From NCBI GenBank assembly GCA_902533965.1, contig CACANZ010000003.1:1-58074 (forward strand): DNA of 58,074 nucleotides. The letters run 5' to 3'. The notes under the pieces were generated by a model. That model worked only from the letters and a program-made list of their open reading frames with translations. It was not told the origin of the DNA and made no database searches. How positions within the stretch are numbered: position 1 is the first letter of the stretch; each line of letters begins with the position of its first letter. Shown here piece after piece: positions 1 through 9,456 of the stretch. The position numbers and the translations under genes were made by a program. This stretch comes from an uncultured Pelagibacteraceae bacterium. Lineage in GTDB: Bacteria > Pseudomonadota > Alphaproteobacteria > Pelagibacterales > AG-422-B15.

Positions 1-1002
1 GTATCAGATCTTAAATATCCAAAAAATAGGTTGCGACGAACACGTCAAGCTAAATGGATTAGAAACCTTACTCAAGAAAGCGTGCTTAGTACTAACGATT
101 TAGTATGGCCAGTTTTTGTATGTGAAGGAAACAATATCAAAGATGAAATTCAATCAATGCCTAATGTTTATAGGTATTCGATAGACAATTTAACTGAGGT
201 CTATGATATTGCCAGTGAGCATAAAATAAATCTAATAGCTGTATTTCCGTTCACGCCTCAGGAGTTAAAAACAAAACATGGAGATGAAGCGCTAAATCCA
301 GAAAATTTAGTTTGTAGGTCTCTTGAAAAGCTTAAAAGTCATAAGTCTGACTTTGGTATTATGTGCGATGTTGCATTAGATCCATATACAGATCATGGCC
401 ATGATGGATTATTAAGCGATGAAGGCAAGATTCTAAACGACGAAACTAATGGTGTTTTAGTTAAGCAATCTATCCTGCTTGCTGAACATGGTGCAGATAT
501 AATTGCCCCTTCTGATATGATGGATGGTAGGATTGGCATGATTAGAGACGAGTTAGAAAAAAATAAATTTGTGGATACACTCATTTTGTCTTATGCAGCA
601 AAATATTCATCAAGCATGTATGCGCCATTTAGAGATGCTGTTGGCTCATCCAAGAATTTAAAGACAGATAAAAAAACTTACCAGATGGATATATTGAATT
701 CTGATGAAGCAATCAGGGAAGCATCAATGGACATAGCTGAAGGGGCCGATATGATAATGGTAAAGCCTGGAATTAGCTATTTGGACATCATATACAGAAT
801 TAAGAATGAACTTAAGTATCCCACATTTGCCTATCAAGTTTCAGGTGAGTACTCACTCATTAAATTCGGATCGCAACAAGGTATAATTAACGAAGAAACT
901 ATGGTTATAGAACTATTGTCTTCATTCAAAAGAGCAGGAGCAGATGCAATAATTACTTATTATGCGCCTGAAGTTTCAAAATTTTTAAAACTAATTGATT
1001 AG
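1..1002 (+). CDS. hemB: Delta-aminolevulinic acid dehydratase (porphobilinogen synthase), 5' end outside window
   Basis: Condenses two 5-aminolevulinate molecules to porphobilinogen in cytosolic heme synthesis. The frame is open from base 1 and the first ten codons (ending YPKNR before LRRTRQ) look like normal HemB N-terminus, so the true start is probably just upstream; the TTG at 31 is only an internal candidate. Counting from that TTG, the two active-site lysines are Lys191 (YAAKYSS) and Lys245 (MVKPGIS), with APSDMMDGRIG at 159-169. The metal loop at 112-126 reads CDVALDPYTDHGHDG, the Asp/Ala version rather than the three-Cys zinc version of E. coli, so a magnesium-dependent enzyme is inferred. 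It converges with the next gene and the two stop ends overlap by 12 bases. Confidence 0.96.
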   Translation, partial: VSDLKYPKNRLRRTRQAKWIRNLTQESVLSTNDLVWPVFVCEGNNIKDEIQSMPNVYRYSIDNLTEVYDIASEHKINLIAVFPFTPQELKTKHGDEALNPENLVCRSLEKLKSHKSDFGIMCDVALDPYTDHGHDGLLSDEGKILNDETNGVLVKQSILLAEHGADIIAPSDMMDGRIGMIRDELEKNKFVDTLILSYAAKYSSSMYAPFRDAVGSSKNLKTDKKTYQMDILNSDEAIREASMDIAEGADMIMVKPGISYLDIIYRIKNELKYPTFAYQVSGEYSLIKFGSQQGIINEETMVIELLSSFKRAGADAIITYYAPEVSKFLKLID

Positions 1003-1854
1003 ACGTTTTATTAAACTTGATGTATCAAGTTTATTCCCCCCTAAATCTTGAATATCGCTATAGAATTTATCGACAATTTTAGTCACCTCTAAATTAATTC
1101 CATGTGTATCTGCTTCTGCAAATGCAATTGAAAGATCTTTTCTCATTAAATCAACTGCAAAACCAAAGTCGAATTCTCCCGCTACCATTGATTTAAAACG
1201 ATTATCCATTTGCCATGATTGTGCGGCGCCTGATGAAATTACTTCCAATACATCATCAGGGTTTAAATCGGTATGCTTCATAAAATGAATAGACTCTGAT
1301 AAGCCTTGAACTAGTCCTGCAATACAAATTTGATTAATTATTTTCGTTAGCTGACCAGATCCTGAAGTACCCATATATTTTATTTTTTTTCCATATGATC
1401 CTAATATTTCAATACTCCTTTCATATGCCTTCTCTGAACCTCCAATCATTATACTTAATTGGCCTTTTTCCGCTCCCGCTTGTCCACCTGATATTGGGGC
1501 ATCAAGGAAACTAACACCTAAATTTTCTAAGTTTTTTTCTACTTCTCTTACAATTCTTGGTGATACAGTTGAATGATCAATGAATATTGACTTTTCTTTA
1601 AGAGAGTTTATGCACCCTTTATCTATTGAGGTTATTTCTTTTAAATCTTCATCGTTGCCTACACATGAAATAATAAAATCATATTTTTGATTAGTTTCTG
1701 ATAATTTATCAATAACTTTTCCTTTATAATTTTTGATCCAGTTATCACATTTACTTTTTGTACGATTATAAATAGAAACATCATGTTTTTTTGATAGGTA
1801 GCCAGCCATTGGAGAGCCCATTTTCCCAATCCCTATAAAAAGAATATTATACAT
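991..1854 (-). CDS. 3-hydroxyisobutyrate dehydrogenase / beta-hydroxyacid dehydrogenase family protein
   Basis: A 287-residue NAD(P)-dependent beta-hydroxyacid dehydrogenase. The N-terminal Rossmann motif is GIGKMG at residues 8-13, NRT at 30-32 (the Arg favours NADPH), the substrate-binding signature DAPISGGQAGAEKG lies at 118-131, and the catalytic Lys171 sits in GQLTKIINQ. Members of this family oxidise 3-hydroxyisobutyrate (valine breakdown, MmsB) or reduce tartronate semialdehyde (GarR) or succinic semialdehyde; the sequence alone does not separate these. The start overlaps the 3' end of the upstream FAD oxidoreductase by 8 bases, which argues for translational coupling and a shared pathway, perhaps amine-derived semialdehyde handling. 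Confidence 0.85.
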   Translation of the reverse strand: MYNILFIGIGKMGSPMAGYLSKKHDVSIYNRTKSKCDNWIKNYKGKVIDKLSETNQKYDFIISCVGNDEDLKEITSIDKGCINSLKEKSIFIDHSTVSPRIVREVEKNLENLGVSFLDAPISGGQAGAEKGQLSIMIGGSEKAYERSIEILGSYGKKIKYMGTSGSGQLTKIINQICIAGLVQGLSESIHFMKHTDLNPDDVLEVISSGAAQSWQMDNRFKSMVAGEFDFGFAVDLMRKDLSIAFAEADTHGINLEVTKIVDKFYSDIQDLGGNKLDTSSLIKRLIN

Positions 1855-3136
1855 TGAAAATATCCATCATTCTTTGCATAGAGCTTATGGTCACAAGTAA
1901 AGGCATCCTAAATAATCTTCCTCCAGGAAAATTTTTGTGTTTAATCTTTTCAAATGCCTCGAGCTCCTTTGTTTTTTCACTTACCATATTTTCTGCTAAA
2001 ATCTTTCCAGCAATTCCAGTTAATGCAACTCCATGTCCTGAGAAGCCTTGAGCATAATAAATTTTATCATTCACCATGCCAATGTCAGGCACTCTATTCA
2101 TTGTTAACGCTATTAATCCACCCCAGATATAGTCAATTTTTAATTCACTTAAATTTGGGTACACTTTATTTAATTGCCTCTTGGTTCTTTTTTTTAATCC
2201 CTCTACAATCTTTAGTGAATAGCCTACTGCACCACCAAATATCATTCTCTTGCTGTCAGATAATCTATAATAATTTAAATCAAAATTTGTATCACTAACG
2301 CAATAATCGTTTGGTAGTATTTCTCTCTGTAAATTTTGACTTAATGGCTCAGTACAGACAATATAAGTAGCACATGGCATTATTCTATTTTCAATACCTA
2401 AATTTAGACCTTTTATATAGGCGTTGCAACATACTGCTATTTTTTTAGCTTTTACCACCCCTCTATCTGTAAGAACTTCAACCGCATGACTTGTTTGATT
2501 AATCTTAGTAACCGCAGATCTTTCATAGAGTTTTACATTTAATTTTTCTGCCGCTTTTACCAAACCCAATGCATATTTAATTGGATGTAAATGCCCAGCC
2601 CCTTTATCAAGGACACCCCCGTAGTAAAGTGATGAACCAATTTCTTTATCGACACTATTTTTGTCAAGGAGTTCTAAATTATTATAGTTGTATGTTTTTA
2701 TTTTATACTCTCTATTTTCTTCATACTCTCTAAGTTTGGCCGCGCTAGTTGCGGCATTAATTCCCCCATTTTTTTTATCACATTCAATGCCGAATTCCCT
2801 TATTCTGTCATCAATTAAATTTACAGAAGCTTGAGATATATCCCAGATTTGCCTTGCAAGTTTAATTCCATATTTCTTCTCAATTACGTCTATTCCCCAT
2901 GATACGTCATTCCAGATTTGGCCTCCATTTCTGCCCGAAGCGCCCCATCCAAATAAATTTTGCTCAATAACAATTACCTTTAGTCCTTTTTTTGCAGCCT
3001 CAATAGCTGTTGATAGTCCTGAAAAGCCTCCGCCGACTACACAGATGTCACACTCATGATTATCAATTAGTTGATCATAAGTTTTCTTTTGGGTCTCTAT
3101 ATTTTGTGCATAGTAACTGTCTGGATAGTTTTCCAT
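1847..3136 (-). CDS. FAD-dependent oxidoreductase, PuuB/OrdL-like (gamma-glutamylputrescine oxidase type)
   Basis: A 429-residue DAO-superfamily flavoprotein. The FAD dinucleotide motif GGGFSG is at residues 35-40 after a 30-residue N-terminal arm, followed by GASGRNGG at 65-72, which is typical of the PuuB/OrdL branch; the C-terminal IYYAQGFSGHGVALTGIAGK is the second FAD contact. Relatives oxidise secondary amines such as gamma-glutamylputrescine, producing an aldehyde and H2O2. No glutamylputrescine synthetase is adjacent, but a PuuC-like aldehyde dehydrogenase lies at 24366-25856. It follows parC by 18 bases and overlaps the dehydrogenase downstream, so it appears to be the catabolic tail of a housekeeping operon. 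Exact substrate unknown. Confidence 0.85.
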   Translation of the reverse strand: MENYPDSYYAQNIETQKKTYDQLIDNHECDICVVGGGFSGLSTAIEAAKKGLKVIVIEQNLFGWGASGRNGGQIWNDVSWGIDVIEKKYGIKLARQIWDISQASVNLIDDRIREFGIECDKKNGGINAATSAAKLREYEENREYKIKTYNYNNLELLDKNSVDKEIGSSLYYGGVLDKGAGHLHPIKYALGLVKAAEKLNVKLYERSAVTKINQTSHAVEVLTDRGVVKAKKIAVCCNAYIKGLNLGIENRIMPCATYIVCTEPLSQNLQREILPNDYCVSDTNFDLNYYRLSDSKRMIFGGAVGYSLKIVEGLKKRTKRQLNKVYPNLSELKIDYIWGGLIALTMNRVPDIGMVNDKIYYAQGFSGHGVALTGIAGKILAENMVSEKTKELEAFEKIKHKNFPGGRLFRMPLLVTISSMQRMMDIFNV

Positions 3137-3154
3137 ATAAAACTAAGATAGTTA

Positions 3155-5359
3155 TTAAATTTTGGAATGTAAACTTTTAGGTTCAATTTTACCAGCATGA
3201 GCTCTTTTACCCAGCCATTTCTTTATTTCATTGGCCGCCAAGAGAGTTTTACCATTATTCTCATTTAAAATACCTTCCTTTGAGTAAAAGCAAATACCGC
3301 TCAAAGTTTTTCCACTTTTGAATTTCTGTAATGTCACCCCTCTTCCTTTTTGCATTAAAGGTATTTCTGAATGATCAAAAATTAGAAGTTTTACCGCTTT
3401 CTTTTCACCACTAAAAACAGCAACTAAGTCTCCTTTTTTTTGAAAACAGGAGACGGCTTTTTCATTACCTTTTAAATTCATAACCCTTTTACCCGATTTA
3501 GTAGACGCCATTAAATCTGAAGTATTTACGAAAAATCCCTTGCCTGCACTACTGGTAATTAGATATTCCTTCTCTTGCTCATAAGTAGTTGCAAATAAAA
3601 TTTCTTCATTATCATTTTTATCTATCAATAGACTGACAGGATCGCCAAAACCTCTTCCTGCAGATATTTTGTTACAATTAATTGTATAAAATTTACCTAA
3701 AGTAGAAAAAAGCAGAAGTTTACTATTATTTTTTAATTTTATAATAAACTTCTCAGCATCCCCTTCTTTATACTTCACGTTTGTATAATCATCCTGATGT
3801 CCTTTTATGGTTTTTATCCATCCATTTTTTGAGAGTATCACTGTTACGGGATCTTTACTTTCAAATTCTTCAGTCGAGTAGTCAATTTCTTCATATTCTG
3901 TATTAACAACAGTTTTTCTATTTGTTGCATTTTCATTTTTTGAAAATATTTCTAAACTTCTTGTGAATTCTAAATTTAATTCCTTTATTTGTTCTTTTTT
4001 TGATTTTAGTAGTTTGTTTAATTCTTTCTTGAATGTATTCAAATCATCATTTTCTTTTTTTATTTCTTTTTCTTCTAATTTTTTTAATTGCCTTAGCCTC
4101 ATTGCCAATATTGCTTCGGCTTGCCTCTTATTTATTCTAAATACGCTAATCAACTTTTTCTCAGGATCTGCTTCTGTTCTAATAATTTTAATCACTTTGT
4201 TTAAATTTTTATAAACTATTAAAAAACCCTTGAGTATTTCAAGCCTATTCTCAGTTTGAATTAATCGATACTTTGTTCTTCTTTTTAAAACATTAAATCT
4301 ATGGTCAATAAATGATTTTAAGCTCTCTTTAAGTGAAAATAATTTTGGCTCGAGTTTGTGATTGATTGCATTAAAATTGATGGCGTATCTAATTTCTAAA
4401 TCTGAATTCTTACATAAGTCCTCAAAAATTACTTCAGCTTTAAAACTTCTATTTTTTGGAATGAGAACTATTCTTATGTCTTCTGCGGACTCATCTTGAA
4501 TTGCCTCTAGGTAATTTGCTTTCTTATTATCAATAAGATCAGATATCTTTTCTATAATTCTGGCTTTATTTACTTGATAGGGAATTTCATAGACGATAAT
4601 TTGATATTGACCTCTGCCAAGGTCTTCTTTTCTCCATCTTGCCCGAAGCCTTATTGTTCCCTTTCCTTTGACATAGGCATCTTTCAATGCATCATCACTG
4701 TCAATGATTTCGCCTCCTGTTGGAAAATCTGGTCCTGGAATAAGCTTTAGTAATTGTGAGTTAGTATAATTTGGATTTTTTAATAATTTTGATAAAGCCT
4801 TAAACAATTCATTGATGTTGTGGGGAGGAATATTTGTGGCCATTCCAACTGCAATTCCTGAACTTCCATTAGCTAGCAAATTTGGAAACGCTGATGGAAG
4901 AACTATCGGCTCGTGATCGATGCCATCATATGTATTAATATAATCAATGGTATCCTCTGATATATCTTTTAGCATTAGCTCTGCTAACGCAGTCAATCTT
5001 GCCTCTGTGTATCTCATTGCAGCTGCATTATCTCCATCAATGTTGCCAAAATTTCCTTGGCCATCAACTAACGGATACCTTGTTGAAAAATTCTGAGCTA
5101 ATCTCACGAGTGCTTCATAAACAGACTGATCTCCATGTGGGTGAAATTTACCAATTACATCGCCAACTATTCTTGCTGATTTCTTAAAACCAGAACTTGA
5201 GTTTAGCCTTAATTGAAACATTGCAAACAATAGCCTTCTATGAACCGGCTTTAGCCCATCACGAATATCTGGTAGCGCTCGATGAGTAATTGTTGAAAGT
5301 GCGTATGCTAGATACTTTTCTTCTAACGCGTCAGTGAAGTTTATATTTTTGATTTTCAT
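3155..5359 (-). CDS. parC: DNA topoisomerase IV subunit A
   Basis: Cuts and rejoins duplex DNA to decatenate daughter chromosomes, working with ParE (not in this window). The 734-residue protein has the winged-helix/tower core with catalytic Tyr117 in [11 protein letters not shown], and a beta-pinwheel C-terminal half. It lacks the GyrA box and carries [12 protein letters not shown] (near residue 685), which together with the gene order after recO supports ParC over GyrA. In the quinolone-determining segment [11 protein letters not shown] (73-83), Gln78 stands where E. coli ParC has Ser80. The start ATG overlaps the recO stop in an ATGA junction. Confidence 0.95.
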   Translation of the reverse strand: MKIKNINFTDALEEKYLAYALSTITHRALPDIRDGLKPVHRRLLFAMFQLRLNSSSGFKKSARIVGDVIGKFHPHGDQSVYEALVRLAQNFSTRYPLVDGQGNFGNIDGDNAAAMRYTEARLTALAELMLKDISEDTIDYINTYDGIDHEPIVLPSAFPNLLANGSSGIAVGMATNIPPHNINELFKALSKLLKNPNYTNSQLLKLIPGPDFPTGGEIIDSDDALKDAYVKGKGTIRLRARWRKEDLGRGQYQIIVYEIPYQVNKARIIEKISDLIDNKKANYLEAIQDESAEDIRIVLIPKNRSFKAEVIFEDLCKNSDLEIRYAINFNAINHKLEPKLFSLKESLKSFIDHRFNVLKRRTKYRLIQTENRLEILKGFLIVYKNLNKVIKIIRTEADPEKKLISVFRINKRQAEAILAMRLRQLKKLEEKEIKKENDDLNTFKKELNKLLKSKKEQIKELNLEFTRSLEIFSKNENATNRKTVVNTEYEEIDYSTEEFESKDPVTVILSKNGWIKTIKGHQDDYTNVKYKEGDAEKFIIKLKNNSKLLLFSTLGKFYTINCNKISAGRGFGDPVSLLIDKNDNEEILFATTYEQEKEYLITSSAGKGFFVNTSDLMASTKSGKRVMNLKGNEKAVSCFQKKGDLVAVFSGEKKAVKLLIFDHSEIPLMQKGRGVTLQKFKSGKTLSGICFYSKEGILNENNGKTLLAANEIKKWLGKRAHAGKIEPKSLHSKI

Positions 5360-6078
5360 TTTATAATTGAAATTTTTAGATGATTCCTGCTTTTTGGGAA
5401 ATTGAGATTATTTGGCTCATAAAATCTCTTACGAAAAAAATGCTCTGTCAGACTAAGTGCGTTCTCTAAATCCTCATTATTATATTCAGACGATCTATTG
5501 ATTAAAAAGTTAGGTAGTTTAAATAGTTTATCTTTATAAGATCCTGCTCCTTCTATGGTTACAGCCCTTCCACTACTTGGCGAAACAAACTTTAAATTTT
5601 CTTTCTCAGATGTTACTGCGCATTCAGTTAAATCTAGGCCGTAACCGATATCTGACAGTAAATCAATTTCCCAAAAAATGTAACTTTTGATCCAATCTTC
5701 TTTATTTTTACATATATCTTTTATTAGACTTAGTGACTTTTCATACATAAACGCATTTTGCTGTTTCTCTGCCATAGTAGATATAATTATTGAACAAATA
5801 GAATTTATGCCATTCAAATTTACTTTACGATTCAGTATAAAAGATGACCACAATTTAATAGGTTCAACAGTATAATTACCCAAGTGGCTTTCTAATCGTC
5901 CAGACCAATTTAACATTACTTCATTTCCTGGCTCAATTACTGCACGTAAGTTCTTCGAATGTATTCCTCTAATTAATCCCTTATGCCTTCCATAGTCTTC
6001 TGTAAACGCATCTAAAATATAAGATGACTCATTATATTTTTTAAATCCTAATACAAATCCTGTTCCAGACCACCTCAT
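5356..6078 (-). CDS. recO: DNA repair protein RecO
   Basis: A 240-residue RecO, which anneals single strands and helps RecR load RecA at gaps (RecFOR pathway). The N-terminal OB fold begins [20 protein letters not shown] and contains [11 protein letters not shown], a family hallmark; the helical C-terminal part follows with [13 protein letters not shown] and SPSSGRAV. Length fits the family. It overlaps era upstream by 4 bases and parC downstream by 4 bases, so the three are probably translated in series. era-recO is a long-conserved pair in alphaproteobacteria. Confidence 0.92.
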   Translation of the reverse strand: MRWSGTGFVLGFKKYNESSYILDAFTEDYGRHKGLIRGIHSKNLRAVIEPGNEVMLNWSGRLESHLGNYTVEPIKLWSSFILNRKVNLNGINSICSIIISTMAEKQQNAFMYEKSLSLIKDICKNKEDWIKSYIFWEIDLLSDIGYGLDLTECAVTSEKENLKFVSPSSGRAVTIEGAGSYKDKLFKLPNFLINRSSEYNNEDLENALSLTEHFFRKRFYEPNNLNFPKSRNHLKISIIK

Positions 6079-6923
6079 ATTTTCTTTTCTTTATTCAGCT
6101 TTACAAATAAAAATAGGTGAATCTTTTTGTTTTCAAATCTTGCAATTTCTTTTCTTGAAGCTTGACCAATTTCTTTCAGCATTGAACCTTTCTTTCCAAC
6201 AAGTATATTCTTATGTGATTGTCTTTTAACTACAATCGATTGGTATATTTTGATTTGACTTGCAACCTTATTAATCTTTTCAGTTACGACATCACACTGA
6301 TAAGGTATCTCTCTATGTATCTTATCTAGTATTTTTTCTCGAGTTACTTCTGAGTAAAATAGATTCTTCTTAATCTGTATATTACTCGAAGACTTACTTT
6401 TTATTGAAGTTTTAGTAGTAAATTTCTTTGAAAATTTTATGAGATTTGCAACTCCTTCGCCTGTGAGACTTGAGATTGGAAATATTTCATTAAACATTTT
6501 ATCTTTTGAATAAAATTTAATTGCGCTAAGTACTTTATCTTTCTTAACTTTGTCTATTTTATTTAGTATTAGGAATACATGCTGTTTTTCAATTTTATTT
6601 TCTAAAGAGTTAATAATTTTTTTATATTCATTATTAATTCTTAACGAAATATCTACGACAACGTAAATTAAATCTGCAGTCTCAATTTCCGCAAGGGGAG
6701 ATGAAATGATATTATTATTAATTTTTTTTCTACTCGAAAAAAAGCCTGGAGTATCTTGGATAATAAATTCATTTTCAGAGAATTTCTTATAGACCTTTTG
6801 ATTAAATGTAGTTGACTGTTTTTTTCTTGAAACAAGAGATACCCGTTGTCCCATTATTTTATTAACAAGAGATGACTTTCCAGAATTTGTTGGCCCAATT
6901 AATACAATGTTTCCACTCTTCAT
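6075..6923 (-). CDS. era: GTPase Era, 16S rRNA maturation factor
   Basis: An essential GTPase that binds the 3' end of 16S rRNA during 30S assembly. Visible are G1 GPTNSGKS (10-17), a G2-region STT (37-39), G3 DTPG (57-60), G4 NKID (121-124), G5 SSLTGEG (near 148-154), and a C-terminal KH domain with the ILVGKKGSMLKEIG loop. Length is 282 residues. The G1 and G2 segments are somewhat divergent: most Era proteins have PN(V/A)GKST and QTTR where this one has TNSGKSS and QSTTF. The start overlaps the rnc stop by 4 bases, the classic rnc-era coupling. Confidence 0.93.
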   Translation of the reverse strand: MKSGNIVLIGPTNSGKSSLVNKIMGQRVSLVSRKKQSTTFNQKVYKKFSENEFIIQDTPGFFSSRKKINNNIISSPLAEIETADLIYVVVDISLRINNEYKKIINSLENKIEKQHVFLILNKIDKVKKDKVLSAIKFYSKDKMFNEIFPISSLTGEGVANLIKFSKKFTTKTSIKSKSSSNIQIKKNLFYSEVTREKILDKIHREIPYQCDVVTEKINKVASQIKIYQSIVVKRQSHKNILVGKKGSMLKEIGQASRKEIARFENKKIHLFLFVKLNKEKKI

Positions 6924-7600
6924 TTAATAGAATTTATCTTATTTTGCTCTATGAAAGCAAGTGCAGCATTTTTTTCTGATTCTTTTATTGACGAAGAAGT
7001 TCCTATAGCTTTTTTATAATTCATAAATTCAACTTGAATTTTAAATACAGGATTATGGTCAGGACCAGTTTTACTGATTGTTTTATACTTAGGAAGAGTT
7101 TTATATTTTTTCAGTGTCCACTCTTGTAGCTTTGATTTTGCATCAATAATATCTTCAGTAATATTATCAAACTTTGTTTTCCATAATGCTAATATAACTT
7201 TTCTTACTTGAGTAAAACTAGAGTCTAAATATATTGCTCCCAACATTGCTTCACATGCATCAGATAGAATACTTTTTTTATTGTTACCGAGTGATGATTT
7301 TTCTGTTTGACCTAAAAGAATAAAATCTCCAAGTGATATTTTTTTTGCTATTTCATGGCAGGCATTTCTGTCTACCAGACTACTTAGCATTTTGTCGAGA
7401 GAACCCTCACTTTTACTAGGCTTATCTATTAAAAGTCTCTCTGAAATTACTAATCCTAACACCCTATCACCTAGAAATTCTAGATTTTCATTACTTTCTA
7501 GTTTTTTGTAACTCTTATGTGTGACTGCCCGTTTTAATAGGGTTTTGTCTTTGAATTTGTAGTAAATTTTTTTTTCTAAAATTGATAAATTTTTTGCCAT
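6920..7600 (-). CDS. rnc: Ribonuclease III
   Basis: A dsRNA endonuclease that processes rRNA precursors and structured mRNAs. The RNase III signature NLEFLGDRVLG is at residues 39-49 and the second metal site DACEAMLGAIYLD at 114-126, which together supply the Glu/Asp cluster for two Mg2+ ions. A dsRNA-binding domain occupies roughly 155-222 (KSKLQEWTLKKYKTLPKYK, then the basic KESEKNAAL helix). Length is 226 residues, as usual. It shares one base with the lepB end and four with era, in the conserved order lepB-rnc-era. Confidence 0.95.
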   Translation of the reverse strand: MAKNLSILEKKIYYKFKDKTLLKRAVTHKSYKKLESNENLEFLGDRVLGLVISERLLIDKPSKSEGSLDKMLSSLVDRNACHEIAKKISLGDFILLGQTEKSSLGNNKKSILSDACEAMLGAIYLDSSFTQVRKVILALWKTKFDNITEDIIDAKSKLQEWTLKKYKTLPKYKTISKTGPDHNPVFKIQVEFMNYKKAIGTSSSIKESEKNAALAFIEQNKINSIK

Positions 7601-8334
7601 TAACTTATTAGCTTAAACAACCTTTTAAATTGTATATCAAAAGGCCACTTCCAAATTTCATAAAATTTTGAACCACCTTCAGTTGAAAAAAATATAATTT
7701 GTGCCTTCCCTACTAATCTGTCAAAATTTACAGAGCCCCAGAATCGACTATCATTTGAATTATCTCTATTATCACCTAGGAAAAAGTAACTGTCGTTAGG
7801 AACAATTATTTCATTAGTATTATCGCCAGGGGAGCCGTCTACATAATTATAAATTTCATATGATTTTCCGTTTGGTAAAGTTTCGATGAGAACTCTTGCT
7901 TTTACTACACGTCCATTTTTTAAAATCTTCGTATCCACTCTTAATTCTTTATATTTAGCGCTTTCACCATTAATGATTAATTTACCATCTTCAACTTTAA
8001 TGATATCACCCGGAATACCTACTAATCTTTTAATATAGTCCAAATTAGTATGAGGCGGTTTAAATATTATAATATCTCCTCTTTCTGGATTTGTTGATAA
8101 AACTCGATCTGATATTGGCCCAAGACTAAATGGAAATGAATGTTTACTGTAACCATAATCATACTTTGAAGCAAATAACCGATCACCAATAAGTAAGTTT
8201 GGCTCCATCGAGGAAGAGGGAATAAAAAATGGTTGGAATAAAAAAGTTCTGATCAATAAAGCTATTAACAATGCATAAATCAATGTTAACAAATTTGATT
8301 TAAACCATGATTTACTAAGAAATTTATCGGTCAT
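7600..8334 (-). CDS. lepB: Signal peptidase I
   Basis: An inner-membrane Ser/Lys protease that removes signal peptides from exported proteins. There is one N-terminal membrane segment at about residues 13-33. The nucleophile is Ser42 in IPSSSMEPNL and the general base Lys102 in YIKRLVGIPGD; box E appears as LGDNRDNSNDSRFWG. The 244-residue length matches alphaproteobacterial enzymes. It sits 4 bases after acpS and runs directly into rnc. Confidence 0.95.
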   Translation of the reverse strand: MTDKFLSKSWFKSNLLTLIYALLIALLIRTFLFQPFFIPSSSMEPNLLIGDRLFASKYDYGYSKHSFPFSLGPISDRVLSTNPERGDIIIFKPPHTNLDYIKRLVGIPGDIIKVEDGKLIINGESAKYKELRVDTKILKNGRVVKARVLIETLPNGKSYEIYNYVDGSPGDNTNEIIVPNDSYFFLGDNRDNSNDSRFWGSVNFDRLVGKAQIIFFSTEGGSKFYEIWKWPFDIQFKRLFKLIS

Positions 8335-8338
8335 TAAA

Positions 8339-8719
8339 TTAATTAATTGTTACAATTGCTTGAGCGTAAGGAAACTCATCAGTAATTGTTAAACTAATGT
8401 CTGGCTCCTTATCGTTCACAATTTTTTTTAGTTGAAGTTGAGAATTTCCATGAAAAGTGATTGTAGGTTTTCCTGAAGGTAAATTGGTAACTTCTAGATC
8501 TCTCCAAAATACTCCATTTCTAAAACCTGTACCAAGAGCTTTTGCCGCAGCTTCCTTAGCTGCAAACCTTTTGGCATAACAAGCTGCACTTTCTTTTCTT
8601 CTTTCACATCTTTTTATCTCATTTTCTGTAAAAATTCTTTTTTTAAACCTATCTCCAAACTTTGAAAGTGTTTTTTCTATTCTGCGTATATCAATTAAAT
8701 CTGATCCTAGGCCTATCAC
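8339..8719 (-). CDS. acpS: Holo-[acyl-carrier-protein] synthase
   Basis: Transfers 4'-phosphopantetheine from CoA to the serine of acyl carrier protein for fatty-acid synthesis. The 126-residue protein begins with the Mg2+-binding MIGLGSDLIDIRRIE and has the second signature RFAAKEAAAKALG near 55-67. The size and both motifs are standard for the small trimeric AcpS class. It overlaps pdxJ by 4 bases (ATGA), the usual pdxJ-acpS pairing. Confidence 0.95.
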   Translation of the reverse strand: MIGLGSDLIDIRRIEKTLSKFGDRFKKRIFTENEIKRCERRKESAACYAKRFAAKEAAAKALGTGFRNGVFWRDLEVTNLPSGKPTITFHGNSQLQLKKIVNDKEPDISLTITDEFPYAQAIVTIN

Positions 8720-9456
8720 TGAATGTCCCTTCCTTTTTTTATCAATTCTCTAAATTTACTTATTGATTTTTCTAGTCCAAGAAAAACTGACTCAGAAATG
8801 ATAAAATGTCCAATATTAAACTCTTTTACTTCCTTTATCTTAGATAATTCCCTTACAGAATCGAATGTTATTCCATGACCTAAATGTAATTCAAGTCCAA
8901 TGCTATTACTAAAATCTGCCGCTTCTTTAATTCGTTCAAGTTCTGATGAAGCATCTTCATTATAATTTATTTTTCTGCAAAATTCTCCCGTATGAAGCTC
9001 TACAATGTCAGCTCCAATATCTTTGGCCATTTTGATTTGGTCCGTTGAAGCGTCTACGAATAAAGAGACCCTTATGTTATTTTTTTTTATCTTTTCAATT
9101 TTTGGTACGAGAATATTACGATTCTTTCTTACATCTATTCCGCCTTCAGTGGTTATTTCTTCTCTTTTTTCTGGAACAATACAACATGCATTCGGATTAG
9201 CATTCACTGCTATGTCAACCATTTCATCGGTTGGTGCCATTTCAAAATTTAATGGAATGGAAATTTTCTCAATAATTTCATTAATATCATCGTCTCTTAT
9301 ATGACGCCTATCTTCTCTTAGATGCGTAGTTATGCCATCAGCTCCATATTCTTGGCACAAAAGAGCAGCTCTTAATGGGCTTGGATAGTTTTCTCCTCTA
9401 GCATTTCGAAGAGTTGCTACGTGATCAATATTTACACCAAGACGAGGCAGAGTCAT
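8716..9456 (-). CDS. pdxJ: Pyridoxine 5'-phosphate synthase
   Basis: Joins 1-deoxy-xylulose 5-phosphate and aminoacetone 3-phosphate to give pyridoxine 5'-phosphate, the last ring-forming step of DXP-dependent B6 synthesis. The TIM-barrel enzyme (246 residues) shows LGVNIDHVATLRNARG at the N-terminus, HLREDRRHI in the phosphate/active-site loop, ELHTGEFC and ELHLGHGITFDSV further on. It begins immediately after the pyrE stop and overlaps acpS, so it is in the same transcription unit. Confidence 0.95.
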   Translation of the reverse strand: MTLPRLGVNIDHVATLRNARGENYPSPLRAALLCQEYGADGITTHLREDRRHIRDDDINEIIEKISIPLNFEMAPTDEMVDIAVNANPNACCIVPEKREEITTEGGIDVRKNRNILVPKIEKIKKNNIRVSLFVDASTDQIKMAKDIGADIVELHTGEFCRKINYNEDASSELERIKEAADFSNSIGLELHLGHGITFDSVRELSKIKEVKEFNIGHFIISESVFLGLEKSISKFRELIKKGRDIQ

